A DNA stretch of 64,000 nucleotides from Pseudaminobacter sp040049255 (GCF_040049255.1 NZ_JBDZDR010000008.1:62001-126000), one strand, 5' to 3'. Shown: positions 8,721 to 17,865, counted from the stretch's first letter. The notes: a model not told the origin generated them from the sequence alone. Numbers and translations: made by a program.

Positions 8721-9680
8721 ATGACGAAGTGCACTGCCATCATTCCATACTACCAGCGACAGCCCGGTATTCTGCGTCGCGCGCTGGATTCCGTGTTTGC
8801 CCAAAGTCATTCAGATTATGACGTGATCGTCGTCGACGATGCCTCGCCGCTGCCCGTGGAGGCCGAGCTCCATGGGCTTTCATTGGAAGAGCGAGCGCGA
8901 ATAGCCGTTATAAAACAGGAGAATGCTGGTCCCGGCGGCGCGCGCAACACCGGGCTCGACCATGTGCCGGCGGACAGCTCCTATGCCGCCTTCCTCGATT
9001 CCGACGATGAGTGGACCCCCGACCACCTGAAGAATGCTGTGGGTGGCCTGTCACTTTTTGATGCCGACTGTTACTGGGCCTCGATCGCGGGCGGCGAAGC
9101 CTTCTACTACCACTTCGGCGTGGCCGACCTGGCCGGCATTGCCGAGGTCGACCGGCTCTCCGACGATCCGCCGTTTGTCGAGGTGCCCGACCTTGCCGGC
9201 GTGATGCTGAAGAACTGGAGCTTCATGCATCTCTCCTGCATGGTCATCGGCAAGAACCTGTTCCGGAACGTGCGTTTCGAGGCGGCGCTGCGACTGGCGG
9301 CTGAAGACGTGTTGTTCTTCTACGATTGCGCGCGCGCTGCACGCCGCACGGTGCTGTGCGAAAGTGTCGGCGCAACGCGCGGCGAGGGCATCAACATCTT
9401 CCACGGCATGGACGCGGATTCGCCGCTGTTCCTTAAGCAGCAGTTCAACACCTGGGTTGCGCTCGACCATCTCGAGCAGCGCTTCTCGCATGGGGCGGAG
9501 GACCAGGCTTCGATCCACGCCTACAAGCAGACCGCGCGCAACCAGGCGCTGTGGGGGCAGGCGCGGCTCCTGAAACGGCGCAAAGCGCCGCAACTGCGCC
9601 TGCTTGCGCAATGGGCTTGGCGCGACCCGCGCATCCTGCGCAATGCCGTCGAACTCGCCGTAGCCAAGATCTCAAAATAG
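8721..9680 (+). CDS. exoW: Family 2 glycosyltransferase, ExoW-like
   Basis: GT2 enzyme of 319 residues. The N-terminus MTKCTAIIPYYQRQPGILRR, the VVDDASPLPVE stretch, AGPGGARNTGLDH and the FLDSDDEW metal site are clear. Sinorhizobium ExoW adds a terminal beta-1,3-glucose to the side chain that ExoV then pyruvylates, and here exoV follows 10 bases downstream, supporting the name. An AAGG-containing ribosome site precedes the ATG. The gene is divergent from exoT with about 130 bases between starts, so both are probably driven from that gap. Confidence 0.87.
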   Translation: MTKCTAIIPYYQRQPGILRRALDSVFAQSHSDYDVIVVDDASPLPVEAELHGLSLEERARIAVIKQENAGPGGARNTGLDHVPADSSYAAFLDSDDEWTPDHLKNAVGGLSLFDADCYWASIAGGEAFYYHFGVADLAGIAEVDRLSDDPPFVEVPDLAGVMLKNWSFMHLSCMVIGKNLFRNVRFEAALRLAAEDVLFFYDCARAARRTVLCESVGATRGEGINIFHGMDADSPLFLKQQFNTWVALDHLEQRFSHGAEDQASIHAYKQTARNQALWGQARLLKRRKAPQLRLLAQWAWRDPRILRNAVELAVAKISK

Positions 9681-9690
9681 CCGAGGCCTC

Positions 9691-10644
9691 ATGCATCCGT
9701 TCTACTGGGAATCCGCTCACGGCAATTTCGGCGACGACCTCAACCTCTGGCTCTGGGACTTCCTGCTCCCGGGCTTTCGCGAGGTTCATCCCGACGTGCT
9801 TCTCGTCGGCGTCGGCACGGTGCTCAACCGTGCGCTGCTGCCGCATGGCGTGAGGAAGCTCGTGATCGGCAGCGGCTTTGGCTATGGCTCCCTGCCCGAT
9901 TTCTCCGATCCATTTGAATGGGACATTCGCTGCGTGCGCGGGCCGCTGACGGCGGGCAAGCTCGGCATCGCCGACAGCCTCGGCATCGTCGACCCCGCGG
10001 TGATGGTGGCGGACATGCCGGAGTTCCAGAACCTGCCGAAGACGGGCGGCGCGATTTTCGTGCCGCATTGGGAATCCACCGTCGGCGGGATCTGGCCGGT
10101 CGTCTGCCAGGCGGCGGGGCTGGGCTATGTCGACCCGTGCGGCGAGGCCAAGGCGGTCATTCGCGCCATCGCGCAGGCCGAACTGGTCGTGGCCGAATCC
10201 ATGCACGCGGCCATCCTGGCCGATGCCTTCCGCGTGCCTTGGGTTGCTGTCAGCACGTCACGCTCCATCAACAGCTTCAAGTGGCAGGACTGGGCGGCGA
10301 GCCTTGGCGTAGACTATCGGCCGCGCCATGTGCCGATTTCGTCTCGCGCCGAGGCGATCACCAAGGGTGCGCGCTTCTGGGGCATGGAGTTCGAAAGCAA
10401 GGTTTCGGAAAACGACAACCCGAACAGCCGTCAATTCGACGAAAGCCCGGTGATGGCGCGCGCAGAGCCGCCGCGCTCGGCGGGCCTGCGCGGCTTGGCC
10501 AAGCAGGCGCTGGCGGCACCTTCCACGCTCGCCTTGTGGCAGGCGCGGCGTGCCTCCCCGCAGCTCAGCGCCGATGCTGCACTTACCGAGCGCAAGCAGC
10601 GTCTGCGCCATGTGCTGGAAGAAATTCGTCGCGACTATTTCTGA
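9691..10644 (+). CDS. exoV: Polysaccharide pyruvyl transferase, ExoV-like
   Basis: Transfers pyruvate from phosphoenolpyruvate to the terminal side-chain glucose as a ketal. The 317-residue protein starts MHPFYWESAHGNFGDDLNLW, and the NFGDDLN motif marks the polysaccharide pyruvyl transferase family; ESMHAAILADAFRVPWV near residue 170 is the second conserved block. It follows exoW by 10 bases, forming a two-gene operon. Its 3' end overlaps the convergent exoU by 10 bases. Confidence 0.92.
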   Translation: MHPFYWESAHGNFGDDLNLWLWDFLLPGFREVHPDVLLVGVGTVLNRALLPHGVRKLVIGSGFGYGSLPDFSDPFEWDIRCVRGPLTAGKLGIADSLGIVDPAVMVADMPEFQNLPKTGGAIFVPHWESTVGGIWPVVCQAAGLGYVDPCGEAKAVIRAIAQAELVVAESMHAAILADAFRVPWVAVSTSRSINSFKWQDWAASLGVDYRPRHVPISSRAEAITKGARFWGMEFESKVSENDNPNSRQFDESPVMARAEPPRSAGLRGLAKQALAAPSTLALWQARRASPQLSADAALTERKQRLRHVLEEIRRDYF

Positions 10645-11645
10645 GCGGCGGGCCGGGCGGGGAGCAGGTAGCGCAGCGGCGCAGGTCCGTCGTCCTCCAC
10701 AGGCTCGCGCTTCGTGTTGAACGCCTCGAGCTTGTCGGCTGCGACGCCGCCGACAATGGCGGGCAGGGCGGTGGGCCGCGTCAGGGCGCGGAGGCCTGCC
10801 CGCATCAGCCCGCCTTCCTTCTTTTCATCGAGAAAGCGCCGCAGCTCATAGCGGGCGCGGATGTGGCGCTCGTGTTTCTCCAGCAAGCGCCGCGCATGGG
10901 CCGGCACTTCGCCGGATGCGAGCATGGCGCGATCCGCTTCATAAAGCCGTTTAAGGTCGAGCGTTCGGTGTTGCCCGCTTAGCGAATTGTGGCGCACCAC
11001 CGCGCCATAGCCGCAGGCATGAACTACCTTGTAGCGCGCGCCCCGCAGCAGGGCGCGGGCATAAAGGTCGTAGTCTTCGCCCAGCCGCAGTTCCTCGCGG
11101 TAGTGCAGCCCATGCGCTTCGAGGAAGCCGCGGCGCATCACCGGCTTCAGAAAGCCGATCTCTCCGCGCGAGGCGCCGCGCCGCGAGATGTTGCCTTCGA
11201 TGAAGGCTGCCAGATCAAGGACGCGTGGCTCAGGCGCGAACGCGCCAACCTGCTGCTCGGCATGCGCATGGCGCGCGTCGATGAAAGCTATGTTGTCGGC
11301 GGCGAAGTCCCAGTCGTCTTGCGCCAACAAGGTCTTGAAGCGGCCGGGAAGAAAAAAATCGTCGGCATCGAGAATGGCAATCAGCGGCGCGGTGGAGCGC
11401 GCAATGGCATGGTTTCGGGCAAAGGCCGGCCCCCGGTTGGTTTCCAGCCGCAAGATCCGCAGTCGTCCCGTGCCGTCGTCCGCGCCAAGCGAAACCTCCG
11501 CCGTGTCGTCGCTCGACCCGTCGTCGACCACCAGCACCTCGCAGACCTCGCGCTCGCGAAGCGCCGAACCAACGGCGCGGGCGATTGTGCCGCTGGCGTT
11601 CATGGCTGCAATAACGACGCACACTGGCGCCTGGCCTGATGTCAT
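10635..11645 (-). CDS. exoU: Family 2 glycosyltransferase, ExoU-like
   Basis: GT2 enzyme placed between exoV and exoX, where Sinorhizobium carries exoU (a beta-1,6-glucosyltransferase). Motifs are VCVVIAAMNASGTIARA, VLVVDDGSSDDTAEV, ETNRGPAFARNHAI, the ILDADDFF metal site and GEDYDLYARALL. It resembles the exoO product in the window, as expected for paralogous transferases. The ATG at 11645 is preferred over 11657 because GGAGAGG is well placed before it. It converges with exoV, sharing 10 bases at the stop codons. Confidence 0.85.
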   Translation of the reverse strand: MTSGQAPVCVVIAAMNASGTIARAVGSALREREVCEVLVVDDGSSDDTAEVSLGADDGTGRLRILRLETNRGPAFARNHAIARSTAPLIAILDADDFFLPGRFKTLLAQDDWDFAADNIAFIDARHAHAEQQVGAFAPEPRVLDLAAFIEGNISRRGASRGEIGFLKPVMRRGFLEAHGLHYREELRLGEDYDLYARALLRGARYKVVHACGYGAVVRHNSLSGQHRTLDLKRLYEADRAMLASGEVPAHARRLLEKHERHIRARYELRRFLDEKKEGGLMRAGLRALTRPTALPAIVGGVAADKLEAFNTKREPVEDDGPAPLRYLLPARPAAQK

Positions 11646-11749
11646 GTGCCTCTCCATCTCGCACTGCCGCCCGCCAGGGCTCGAATCGCAAGATGGACCG
11701 TTCGCATTTGCGAAAGGCGATTGTGTGACCCGGGTTGTGGGGGAAAGCG

Positions 11750-12040
11750 CTAGTGGTGCGGCGAAGGCGGCACGCCGGGCAGGTGGCCGTCCTTGCCGTG
11801 AACGTCGCCGTCGGCTGAGGCTTGCTGATCAGCCTTGGCATTCGCCTCGGTTTGGGCAGGCTCGGCACTCGCGCGCCAGATCATGAACAGGACAGCCGCA
11901 AAGTAGCCGGCTTGCAGAAGGACCGCGCAGATCACGGTCTGGACAAAAGTGGTCCACACCGACTGGGTGACGATGTAGGTGGTGATCGCGAACGCTATCA
12001 GCACACCGACGAGGCCGCGGAAAAACAGCACGAAGGACAT
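11750..12040 (-). CDS. exoX: ExoX-like exopolysaccharide production repressor
   Basis: Small inner-membrane protein (96 residues) of the ExoX/SyrA type. In Sinorhizobium ExoX lowers succinoglycan synthesis post-translationally, apparently through ExoY, and exoX lies divergent from exoY as here. The N-terminus MSFVLFFRGLVGVLIAFAIT, the SVWTTFVQTVICAVLLQAGYF core with two membrane segments (about residues 5-22 and 30-53), and a hydrophilic acidic/His tail match that type. The ratio of ExoX to ExoY, set from the shared intergenic region, would tune polymer output (inference from Sinorhizobium). Confidence 0.85.
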   Translation of the reverse strand: MSFVLFFRGLVGVLIAFAITTYIVTQSVWTTFVQTVICAVLLQAGYFAAVLFMIWRASAEPAQTEANAKADQQASADGDVHGKDGHLPGVPPSPHH

Positions 12041-12652
12041 GCCTACGCCCTTGTGCAGTCTGCGCGCTCATATGCGCTGGAAATCATGCCCGGTCGCCCT
12101 TCGCCCAAGTAGGCACCGCTTCTTCGAGGCCGGCGCGCCTGAATTTACCTTCGAAGTCTTCGAAAACCGGCGTTATCGCAAAGAGGCGTGCGTTCCATCT
12201 ATATTGGACGCCAAATCGCGCGGCAACATGGCGGAGGACTTCCTTTCCCGCTTCAAACGCGCAACTGGCGGCTGAATCTTCGTACTGGCGGGATGACTCG
12301 GACCGATCGTTGAGGTGTCCGGCTTTCTTTCGAGGTTGCAGGACTTATCGGCGAGACTACCAATATATATTCGCGTGAATTTGTCGAATTGTTAGCATGA
12401 ATCCGCTGTTTGTGAGGATTTCACAGTTTAATATCATATTTTACTTTCATTTCGGCGTGTGCCTCGTCATGTCTTTGCCGGTAATTGCTGTCGTGAGACG
12501 GGCGCATTGTAAGCCACTGTTACAAAATATGATCGGATATTTCCCGGTCGTCTGATTTCGATCACACACTTGGCCTATCCGGGCACGGCCGACGTCGTGC
12601 TGCAGTGCGGCATTTTTTATTGTCACAGCCATTTTTATTGCGGAGCTGCCAT
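12041..12652. promoter_or_regulatory. exoX-exoY divergent control region
   Basis: A 612-base gap between the divergent exoX and exoY starts. The middle (about 12355-12460) is markedly richer in A+T than its surroundings, including ATATATAT and TTTAATATCATATTTTA. It holds an inverted repeat, TGTGA-N5-TCACA, at 12411-12425. Such AT-rich stretches are the kind of DNA bound by MucR/Ros regulators that control exo genes in rhizobia; that link is inference. No confident -35/-10 pair was picked. A weak 67-codon ORF (12072-12275) also lies here. Confidence 0.5.
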
Positions 12653-13333
12653 ATGAAATATGCTGCCAAGCTGGCCAATTTGACCCCCGGGATCAGCCCA
12701 AAATGCAAGGCGCAGCCCCCGATCGGCGGCGCTGTCAAACGCGGTTTCGATGTGTTGGGCGCAGCCGCCGCGCTCCTGTTGCTCAGTCCACTGCTGCTCA
12801 TGCTGGCGGCGCTGGTGAAAATGTCCGATGGCGGCGGCATCGTCTATGGCCACCGCCGAATCGGGCGCGGGGGCGAATGCTTTCGCTGCCTGAAATTCCG
12901 CACCATGGTCGAAAACGGCGATGAGGTGCTGGCCGAGCACCTCGCCCGAAACCCGCATCTGCGCGCGGAGTGGGACGCCACCCGCAAGCTGCAGGACGAT
13001 CCGCGCGTCACCCGCGTCGGCTCCGTGCTGCGCAAGCTCAGCCTCGATGAACTGCCGCAACTCATCAATATCCTGCGCGGGGAAATGAGCATCGTCGGGC
13101 CGCGGCCCGTGGTGGAGGAAGAGCTGAAACTCTACGGTGCGGCGGCCGACATCTATCTGTCGACGCGCCCGGGCCTTACCGGACTGTGGCAGGTCAGCGG
13201 CCGCAATGACGTCTCCTACAATGCCCGCGTCGCCTTCGACCGGCACTATGTCGAGAACTGGTCCTTCACCTTCGACCTCAAAATCATCGCAAGGACGGTG
13301 CCCGCGGTGCTGTCGTCGCGCGGCAGCTACTGA
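12653..13333 (+). CDS. exoY: Undecaprenyl-phosphate galactose phosphotransferase, ExoY
   Basis: Starts exopolysaccharide synthesis by placing galactose-1-phosphate on the membrane lipid carrier. The protein (226 residues) has VKRGFDVLGAAAALLLLSP with its membrane hairpin, then the catalytic blocks LKFRTM, LSLDELPQLINILRGEMSIV with GPRP, and RPGLTGLWQVSGRN, all hallmarks of bacterial sugar transferases. ATG 12653 is chosen because GGAG lies 8 bases before it; the frame is open back to 12605. First gene of the exoY-F-Q-Z run. Confidence 0.94.
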   Translation: MKYAAKLANLTPGISPKCKAQPPIGGAVKRGFDVLGAAAALLLLSPLLLMLAALVKMSDGGGIVYGHRRIGRGGECFRCLKFRTMVENGDEVLAEHLARNPHLRAEWDATRKLQDDPRVTRVGSVLRKLSLDELPQLINILRGEMSIVGPRPVVEEELKLYGAAADIYLSTRPGLTGLWQVSGRNDVSYNARVAFDRHYVENWSFTFDLKIIARTVPAVLSSRGSY

Positions 13334-13374
13334 CCCGCTGCGCCGCAAAGGAAAATCGTCAGGAAAGGCACGTT

Positions 13375-14652
13375 TTGACCGGACAGATCAGAAAGACACG
13401 TCTCGAAAGGCTCGCGGCCGTCCGCTCCGCCCGCGCAGTTCTCGCAATTTCGGTCGTCGCGTGGCTGGCACCGACGCTGGCGCAGGCCGAGGACTACAGG
13501 CTGGGCGCGATGGACAGGCTGCGCATCCGTGTCGTCGAATGGCGCACCGCAGAAGGCGCCGTGCGCGATTGGTCGTCGCTGAGCGGTGAATACACGATCG
13601 GTCAATCGGGCTCTATCTCGCTGCCGTTCGTCGGCGAAATGCCTACCAGCGGCAAGACCACGGCAGAGATTGCCTCGGCCGTTGGTGCGGAACTTCAGCA
13701 GAGACTGGGCCTCGTCGACAGGCCCGAAGCCTCGGTCGAAATAGCCGAATACCGTCCCGTCTTCCTCTCGGGCGATGTGCAGTCGCCGGGGCGCTATGCC
13801 TATGTGCCCGACCTGACCGTTCTGAAGGCAGTGAGCCTGGCCGGCGGGCTGCGGCGTGGCGCTGAAGCCGGCATTCGCGTCGAGAGGGATTTCATCAGTG
13901 CGCGCGGCAACTACGATGTCTTTGTCTCGCAGCGCGATGGGCTTCTGGCGCGCCGAGCAAGGTTGATCGCCGAGGCGGCCGGTCAGGCCGAAATCGACTT
14001 CCCCGAGGAACTGAAGCAGACCGAGGCGGGCAAGAAGCTGATCGCCGACGAGACCGCCTTCAGAGCTGCGCGCGAAAAGCGGCTGCAGGTGCAACTGGCG
14101 GCGCTGAACGATCTCAAGACGCTGCTGCAGAACGAGGTGGCCTCGCTGGAGAAGAAGATCGCCAGCCAGAGCCGGCAGATGGAATTGTCGCGCAAGGAAC
14201 TCGACGGCATCGGCAATCTTGCCGAGCGCGGGCTGGTGGTGAACTCCCGAGTGCTGTCGCTGGAGCGCTCGGTTGCCGACCTGGAGAGCAAGGTGCTCGA
14301 CATGGAAACCTCGATCCTGCGCGCCAGGCAGGACATCAGCAAGGCCACCCAGGATGCCTCAAACTTGCAAAGCGATCGCGACGCCGAGATCGCCCAGGCG
14401 CGCCAGCAGGCGGAGGCAGACATCGAGGCGCTGAACCTGAAGATAGCCATGTACAAGGATCTTATGGGCGAGGCCTTGTCGCATGGTCCGCAGGCAGCCG
14501 CGGGTGCCAAGGGCCAGCACGCGCCGACTATCGCCTATGTCATCGTGCGCGAAAGGGACGGCAAGGCAAGCGAGGTCCCGGCAGACGAGAACACGCCCGT
14601 TCTGCCCGGCGATGTCATCAAGGTCGGCGTCGCCATGCCGGCCGAGCGCTGA
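13375..14652 (+). CDS. exoF: Polysaccharide export protein, ExoF-like (OMA/Wza family)
   Basis: Periplasmic/outer-membrane auxiliary export protein that with ExoP and ExoQ carries polymer to the surface. The 425 residues begin with a signal peptide (cleavage likely after LAQA), then a Poly_export domain (YRLGAMDRLRIRVVEW, YTIGQSGSISLPFVGE), a SLBB-type segment (FLSGDVQSPGRYAYVPDLTVL) and a long coiled coil (about residues 190-350). The start is TTG at 13375: AGGAAAGG sits 8 bases before it and no ATG lies nearby in frame. Confidence 0.9.
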   Translation: MTGQIRKTRLERLAAVRSARAVLAISVVAWLAPTLAQAEDYRLGAMDRLRIRVVEWRTAEGAVRDWSSLSGEYTIGQSGSISLPFVGEMPTSGKTTAEIASAVGAELQQRLGLVDRPEASVEIAEYRPVFLSGDVQSPGRYAYVPDLTVLKAVSLAGGLRRGAEAGIRVERDFISARGNYDVFVSQRDGLLARRARLIAEAAGQAEIDFPEELKQTEAGKKLIADETAFRAAREKRLQVQLAALNDLKTLLQNEVASLEKKIASQSRQMELSRKELDGIGNLAERGLVVNSRVLSLERSVADLESKVLDMETSILRARQDISKATQDASNLQSDRDAEIAQARQQAEADIEALNLKIAMYKDLMGEALSHGPQAAAGAKGQHAPTIAYVIVRERDGKASEVPADENTPVLPGDVIKVGVAMPAER

Positions 14653-14662
14653 GCGCAGCCGC

Positions 14663-15934
14663 ATGAAGATCGCCAAGGCTCGCTTCGTCAGCCCGGACCA
14701 CAATTTCGCGTACGGCTTCGTCGCGATCGCGCTGTCTATCTTCGTCTTCGCCTATTCTACGCGTTTCGGGCAGGCTTCGATCCTGCTCTATTATGCGCTG
14801 TGGCTGCCGCTGGTCGCGGTGGACTATCGCCATTCGCTGGGCAACTACGCCAGGTTCCACTGGATCGTCGCCTTCGGCCTGCTTGCCTGCCTGTCGCTGT
14901 TCTGGTCGGCCGCGCCAAACGTGACAGCGCGGGCAGGGGTGCAATATCTGTCGCACATAGTCTGCGCCCTGATTGCCGCGCGCACCGTCAGCGTGCGTAC
15001 GCTTACGCTTGGCGCGCTCGCCGGCGTGTGCCTCGTGGTGCTCTATTCCCTGGCCTTCGGTGGCTATCATTATGATCCGCTCGACGGCGACTACAGCTTC
15101 GTCGGCGCATTCTCCTCCAAGAACCTGCTCGGCTTCTTTTCTTCGCTCGGCGTCTATTTCGCCTTCGCCGCGCTTTTCATCCTGCGCGAGCGTGGCGTGT
15201 GGGGCCTGCTGGCGCTCGCGACCTTTGCGCTTGCCGGCTATGCGCTGCTGGCCTCGCAGTCGGCCACCTCCATCATCGCCACGGCTGCCACGCTCGGAAT
15301 GCTGGTTGCATTGCGCCCGCTGCTTCTGTTTGCCCCGCGCACGCGGAAAATGTTCTTCCTGGCCGGACTGGTCGCTGCGCTGTGCGTCGTCTTCGTCGGC
15401 CTGAATGTCGGCGGCATCGACCTGCTGCTGGGTGCCTTTGGCAAGGATTCGACGCTCACCGGCCGCACCTATCTCTGGGGCGAGGGGCTCGCCGCCTGGG
15501 CCGAGTCTCCCGTCTTCGGCGTAGGCTACCAGGCCTATTGGGTGCAGGGTTTTTCCGAGGCCGAGCGGCTGTGGCAGGAGTTCTACATCGGTTCGCGCAG
15601 CGGCTTCCATTTCCACAACACCTATATCGAGGTACTGGTCGAACTCGGCGCGGTCGGCCTGCTGCTGCTGGCGGTGATCGTGTTGTGCGTGCCGGCGGGG
15701 CACCTGCTGCGGCTGCTGGACGACCGCGACAACGCTGCTTCCCATGTCGCCTTCGGGCTGGTCGCCATGCTCCTCGTGCGTTCCTTTTTCGAGGTCGACA
15801 TCATCCATCCCTACGCCGTGGGCTCCTTCATGCTCTATTATACCGCCGGCCTGCTTGCGACCTCCCGGGCGACGCGGCGCCTCGTTGCGACCTCGCCGAC
15901 CCCTGCACCGCTCGGTCTGCGGCACGCCCGATGA
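14663..15934 (+). CDS. exoQ: Exopolysaccharide polymerase, ExoQ-like (O-antigen ligase/Wzy type)
   Basis: Integral inner-membrane protein (423 residues, roughly ten hydrophobic segments) expected to polymerise the octasaccharide units in the periplasm. The large periplasmic loop contains TLTGRTYLWGEGLAAW and FHFHNTYIEVLVELGAVGLLLL, the arginine and histidine signatures of the Wzy_C/O-antigen ligase fold. The ATG at 14663 follows exoF by 10 bases. The stop overlaps the exoZ start as ATGA, so the two are translationally coupled. Confidence 0.91.
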   Translation: MKIAKARFVSPDHNFAYGFVAIALSIFVFAYSTRFGQASILLYYALWLPLVAVDYRHSLGNYARFHWIVAFGLLACLSLFWSAAPNVTARAGVQYLSHIVCALIAARTVSVRTLTLGALAGVCLVVLYSLAFGGYHYDPLDGDYSFVGAFSSKNLLGFFSSLGVYFAFAALFILRERGVWGLLALATFALAGYALLASQSATSIIATAATLGMLVALRPLLLFAPRTRKMFFLAGLVAALCVVFVGLNVGGIDLLLGAFGKDSTLTGRTYLWGEGLAAWAESPVFGVGYQAYWVQGFSEAERLWQEFYIGSRSGFHFHNTYIEVLVELGAVGLLLLAVIVLCVPAGHLLRLLDDRDNAASHVAFGLVAMLLVRSFFEVDIIHPYAVGSFMLYYTAGLLATSRATRRLVATSPTPAPLGLRHAR

Positions 15935-17013
15935 ACAGGCTCTACGGCATTCAATACCTGCGCGCGCTGGCGGCGCTTGCGGTGGTGATCTTCCACGCGG
16001 CCGAGCGCAGCGGCGCGCATTTCGCCATCGGCGCGGCGGGCGTCGACGTCTTCTTCGTGGTCAGCGGCTTCATCATGTGGACGATCGCGCAGGCACGGCC
16101 GGTGGCGCCGACACGCTTCCTGCGCGAGCGCCTGGAGCGGATCGCGCCGGTCTACTGGATCGCCACCGTCGTTATGGTCGGCGGAGCGCTGTTTGGCCTG
16201 TTTCCCAATCTGAAGCTCACGCTCGGCCATGTCCTTGGCTCGCTGTTCTTCATCCCACACCGATCGCCCAGCACCGGCGATATCTGGCCGGTGCTGGTTC
16301 AGGGCTGGACGCTGAACTACGAGATGTTCTTCTATGCCGTGTTTGCCGCAACGCTGCTTCTGCCTTCACGGCATCGGCTCGCCGCGCTGGCGTCGGTTCT
16401 GGTCGGGCTCGTGGCCCTCGGCTCGCTGCTTGAGAGCGGCAACCCGCTGCTTGCCACCTACACCAATCCGATCATTCTCGAATTCCTGCTCGGGGCCTTG
16501 ATCGGCAAGGCCTGGGCCGACGAAAACATCGCCGCGCCGACCACCGGGCTAGGGCTGGTTCTGGTGGCTTTCCTCTGCTTTGCCTTCGTCGGCGCCACAG
16601 GCGCCGGCTTCACGCCCTGGGTTTTCGGCCCGGCGGCCGCGGCATTGGTGATCGGCACGCTGGCGCTCGAGCGCGGCGGCGTCATCGAGGGTTTTCGGCC
16701 GGCAGCCTATCTGGGCGATGCCTCCTACTCGATCTATCTGTGGCACAGTTTTGCGATCTCGGTCGTGGCCAAGCTTGCCGCGATACTGTCGCTTCCGGTT
16801 CTCGTGGCCCTGCCGCTTGCGGTTGTCGGCGGGGTCGGAGTGGGCGTGGCGGCCTACGAACTGATCGAAAAGCCGATTACCCGCGCCTTCAAGAACCGCA
16901 GGGGTGCGGCCGGCCTGCCTCTGCCGGAATTGTGGTCGAAGGTGCGGCGATCCGTGGGCGATTTTTGCCGGCTGATGCGGCTACGCTGGCTTCGCGCTCG
17001 AACCAACTTCTAG
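15931..17013 (+). CDS. exoZ: Exopolysaccharide O-acetyltransferase, ExoZ-like
   Basis: Membrane acyltransferase-3 family protein of 360 residues with about ten hydrophobic segments. The N-terminus MNRLYGIQYLRALAALAVVI with the following FHAAERSG motif matches ExoZ, which acetylates a glucose of succinoglycan. VDVFFVVSGFIMW and the RFLRERLERIAPVYW block contain the conserved catalytic-region residues of this family. The start codon lies in the exoQ stop (ATGA). In Sinorhizobium exoB follows; here an unrelated AraC-type regulator follows instead. Confidence 0.9.
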   Translation: MNRLYGIQYLRALAALAVVIFHAAERSGAHFAIGAAGVDVFFVVSGFIMWTIAQARPVAPTRFLRERLERIAPVYWIATVVMVGGALFGLFPNLKLTLGHVLGSLFFIPHRSPSTGDIWPVLVQGWTLNYEMFFYAVFAATLLLPSRHRLAALASVLVGLVALGSLLESGNPLLATYTNPIILEFLLGALIGKAWADENIAAPTTGLGLVLVAFLCFAFVGATGAGFTPWVFGPAAAALVIGTLALERGGVIEGFRPAAYLGDASYSIYLWHSFAISVVAKLAAILSLPVLVALPLAVVGGVGVGVAAYELIEKPITRAFKNRRGAAGLPLPELWSKVRRSVGDFCRLMRLRWLRARTNF

Positions 17014-17088
17014 CTCCGTAGCACACATCAGCGCAGATAATCCTGCATCGGGGCTGTACTTGAGCCGCGCCAAGGTTACAGTCCGCTC

Positions 17089-17865
17089 ATGAAAGTCAGC
17101 GGGATCGGGCGTGTCATCTTTTGGGGAGGCGGCAACCTGTGGATCGGGATTGCCGTGGCTCCGGTCGATCTGCATGCGCATCACGCCATTCAGCTTGCCG
17201 TGGGGTTTGACGGTCCGGTGGAATTCCGGCTCGATGCCGGTGTGCCTTGGTCCAGATACGAGCACGGAGCGCTCGTTCGCCCGGGGGCACCGCATGAGTT
17301 CCGCGCACCCGGCCGGCGTATCGCCAACATCCTGCTGGAACCGGAAAGCCAGCTGGGTCGAGCGCTTTTGGAACGCTTCGAAGGCGGGCCGATCATGGCC
17401 CTCGACGCAAACGTCGACGACTTGGCCGGCGCCTATGACCAGGGCGTCGACGACGAGGTGTTGGCCGAGAAGGCTCTGGCATTCATCTCCGGCCTTGCGG
17501 GGTCGGCGCCGCCTCGCCATCCCGCCGATCCGCGCATCCTCCAGGCCATGGACTGGATCGGACGCCACCTCGACCAGCCTATGTCCCTTGCCGACGTCGC
17601 CGCGGTTGCGAATTTGAGCGAGGGGCGACTGCGCCATCTCTTCGTCGAACAGACCGGCATTGGTTTCCGCCCATTTGTGCTGTGGGCGCGCCTGAACCGC
17701 GCGCTCGAAATGGGGTTCGGCGGCTACTCGTGGACGGAAGCGGCCCATGCGGCAAATTTCGCGGATTCCGCACACCTGACGCGCACCTGCCGGCGGATGT
17801 ACGGCCTGACCCCTACATCCATTCGGATCGACACGACCGCGCAGCTGCAACAACAAATCGCGTAG
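17089..17865 (+). CDS. AraC-family transcriptional regulator
   Basis: 258 residues: an N-terminal sensing half (HAHHAIQLAVGFDGPVEF, a cupin-like start) and a C-terminal AraC DNA-binding domain with two helix-turn-helix units, the first around SLADVAAVANLSEGRLRHLF and the second around SWTEAAHAANFADSAHLTRT, ending RRMYGLTP. The effector is unknown. It is followed 78 bases later by the FixH/YtkA-like and cytochrome peroxidase genes, which are the most likely local targets, though no operator was identified. Confidence 0.88.
   Translation: MKVSGIGRVIFWGGGNLWIGIAVAPVDLHAHHAIQLAVGFDGPVEFRLDAGVPWSRYEHGALVRPGAPHEFRAPGRRIANILLEPESQLGRALLERFEGGPIMALDANVDDLAGAYDQGVDDEVLAEKALAFISGLAGSAPPRHPADPRILQAMDWIGRHLDQPMSLADVAAVANLSEGRLRHLFVEQTGIGFRPFVLWARLNRALEMGFGGYSWTEAAHAANFADSAHLTRTCRRMYGLTPTSIRIDTTAQLQQQIA

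Noticed and set aside
9445..10206. 253-codon frame antisense to exoW and exoV
   Set aside because: No motif and no ribosome site; both sense genes are clear.
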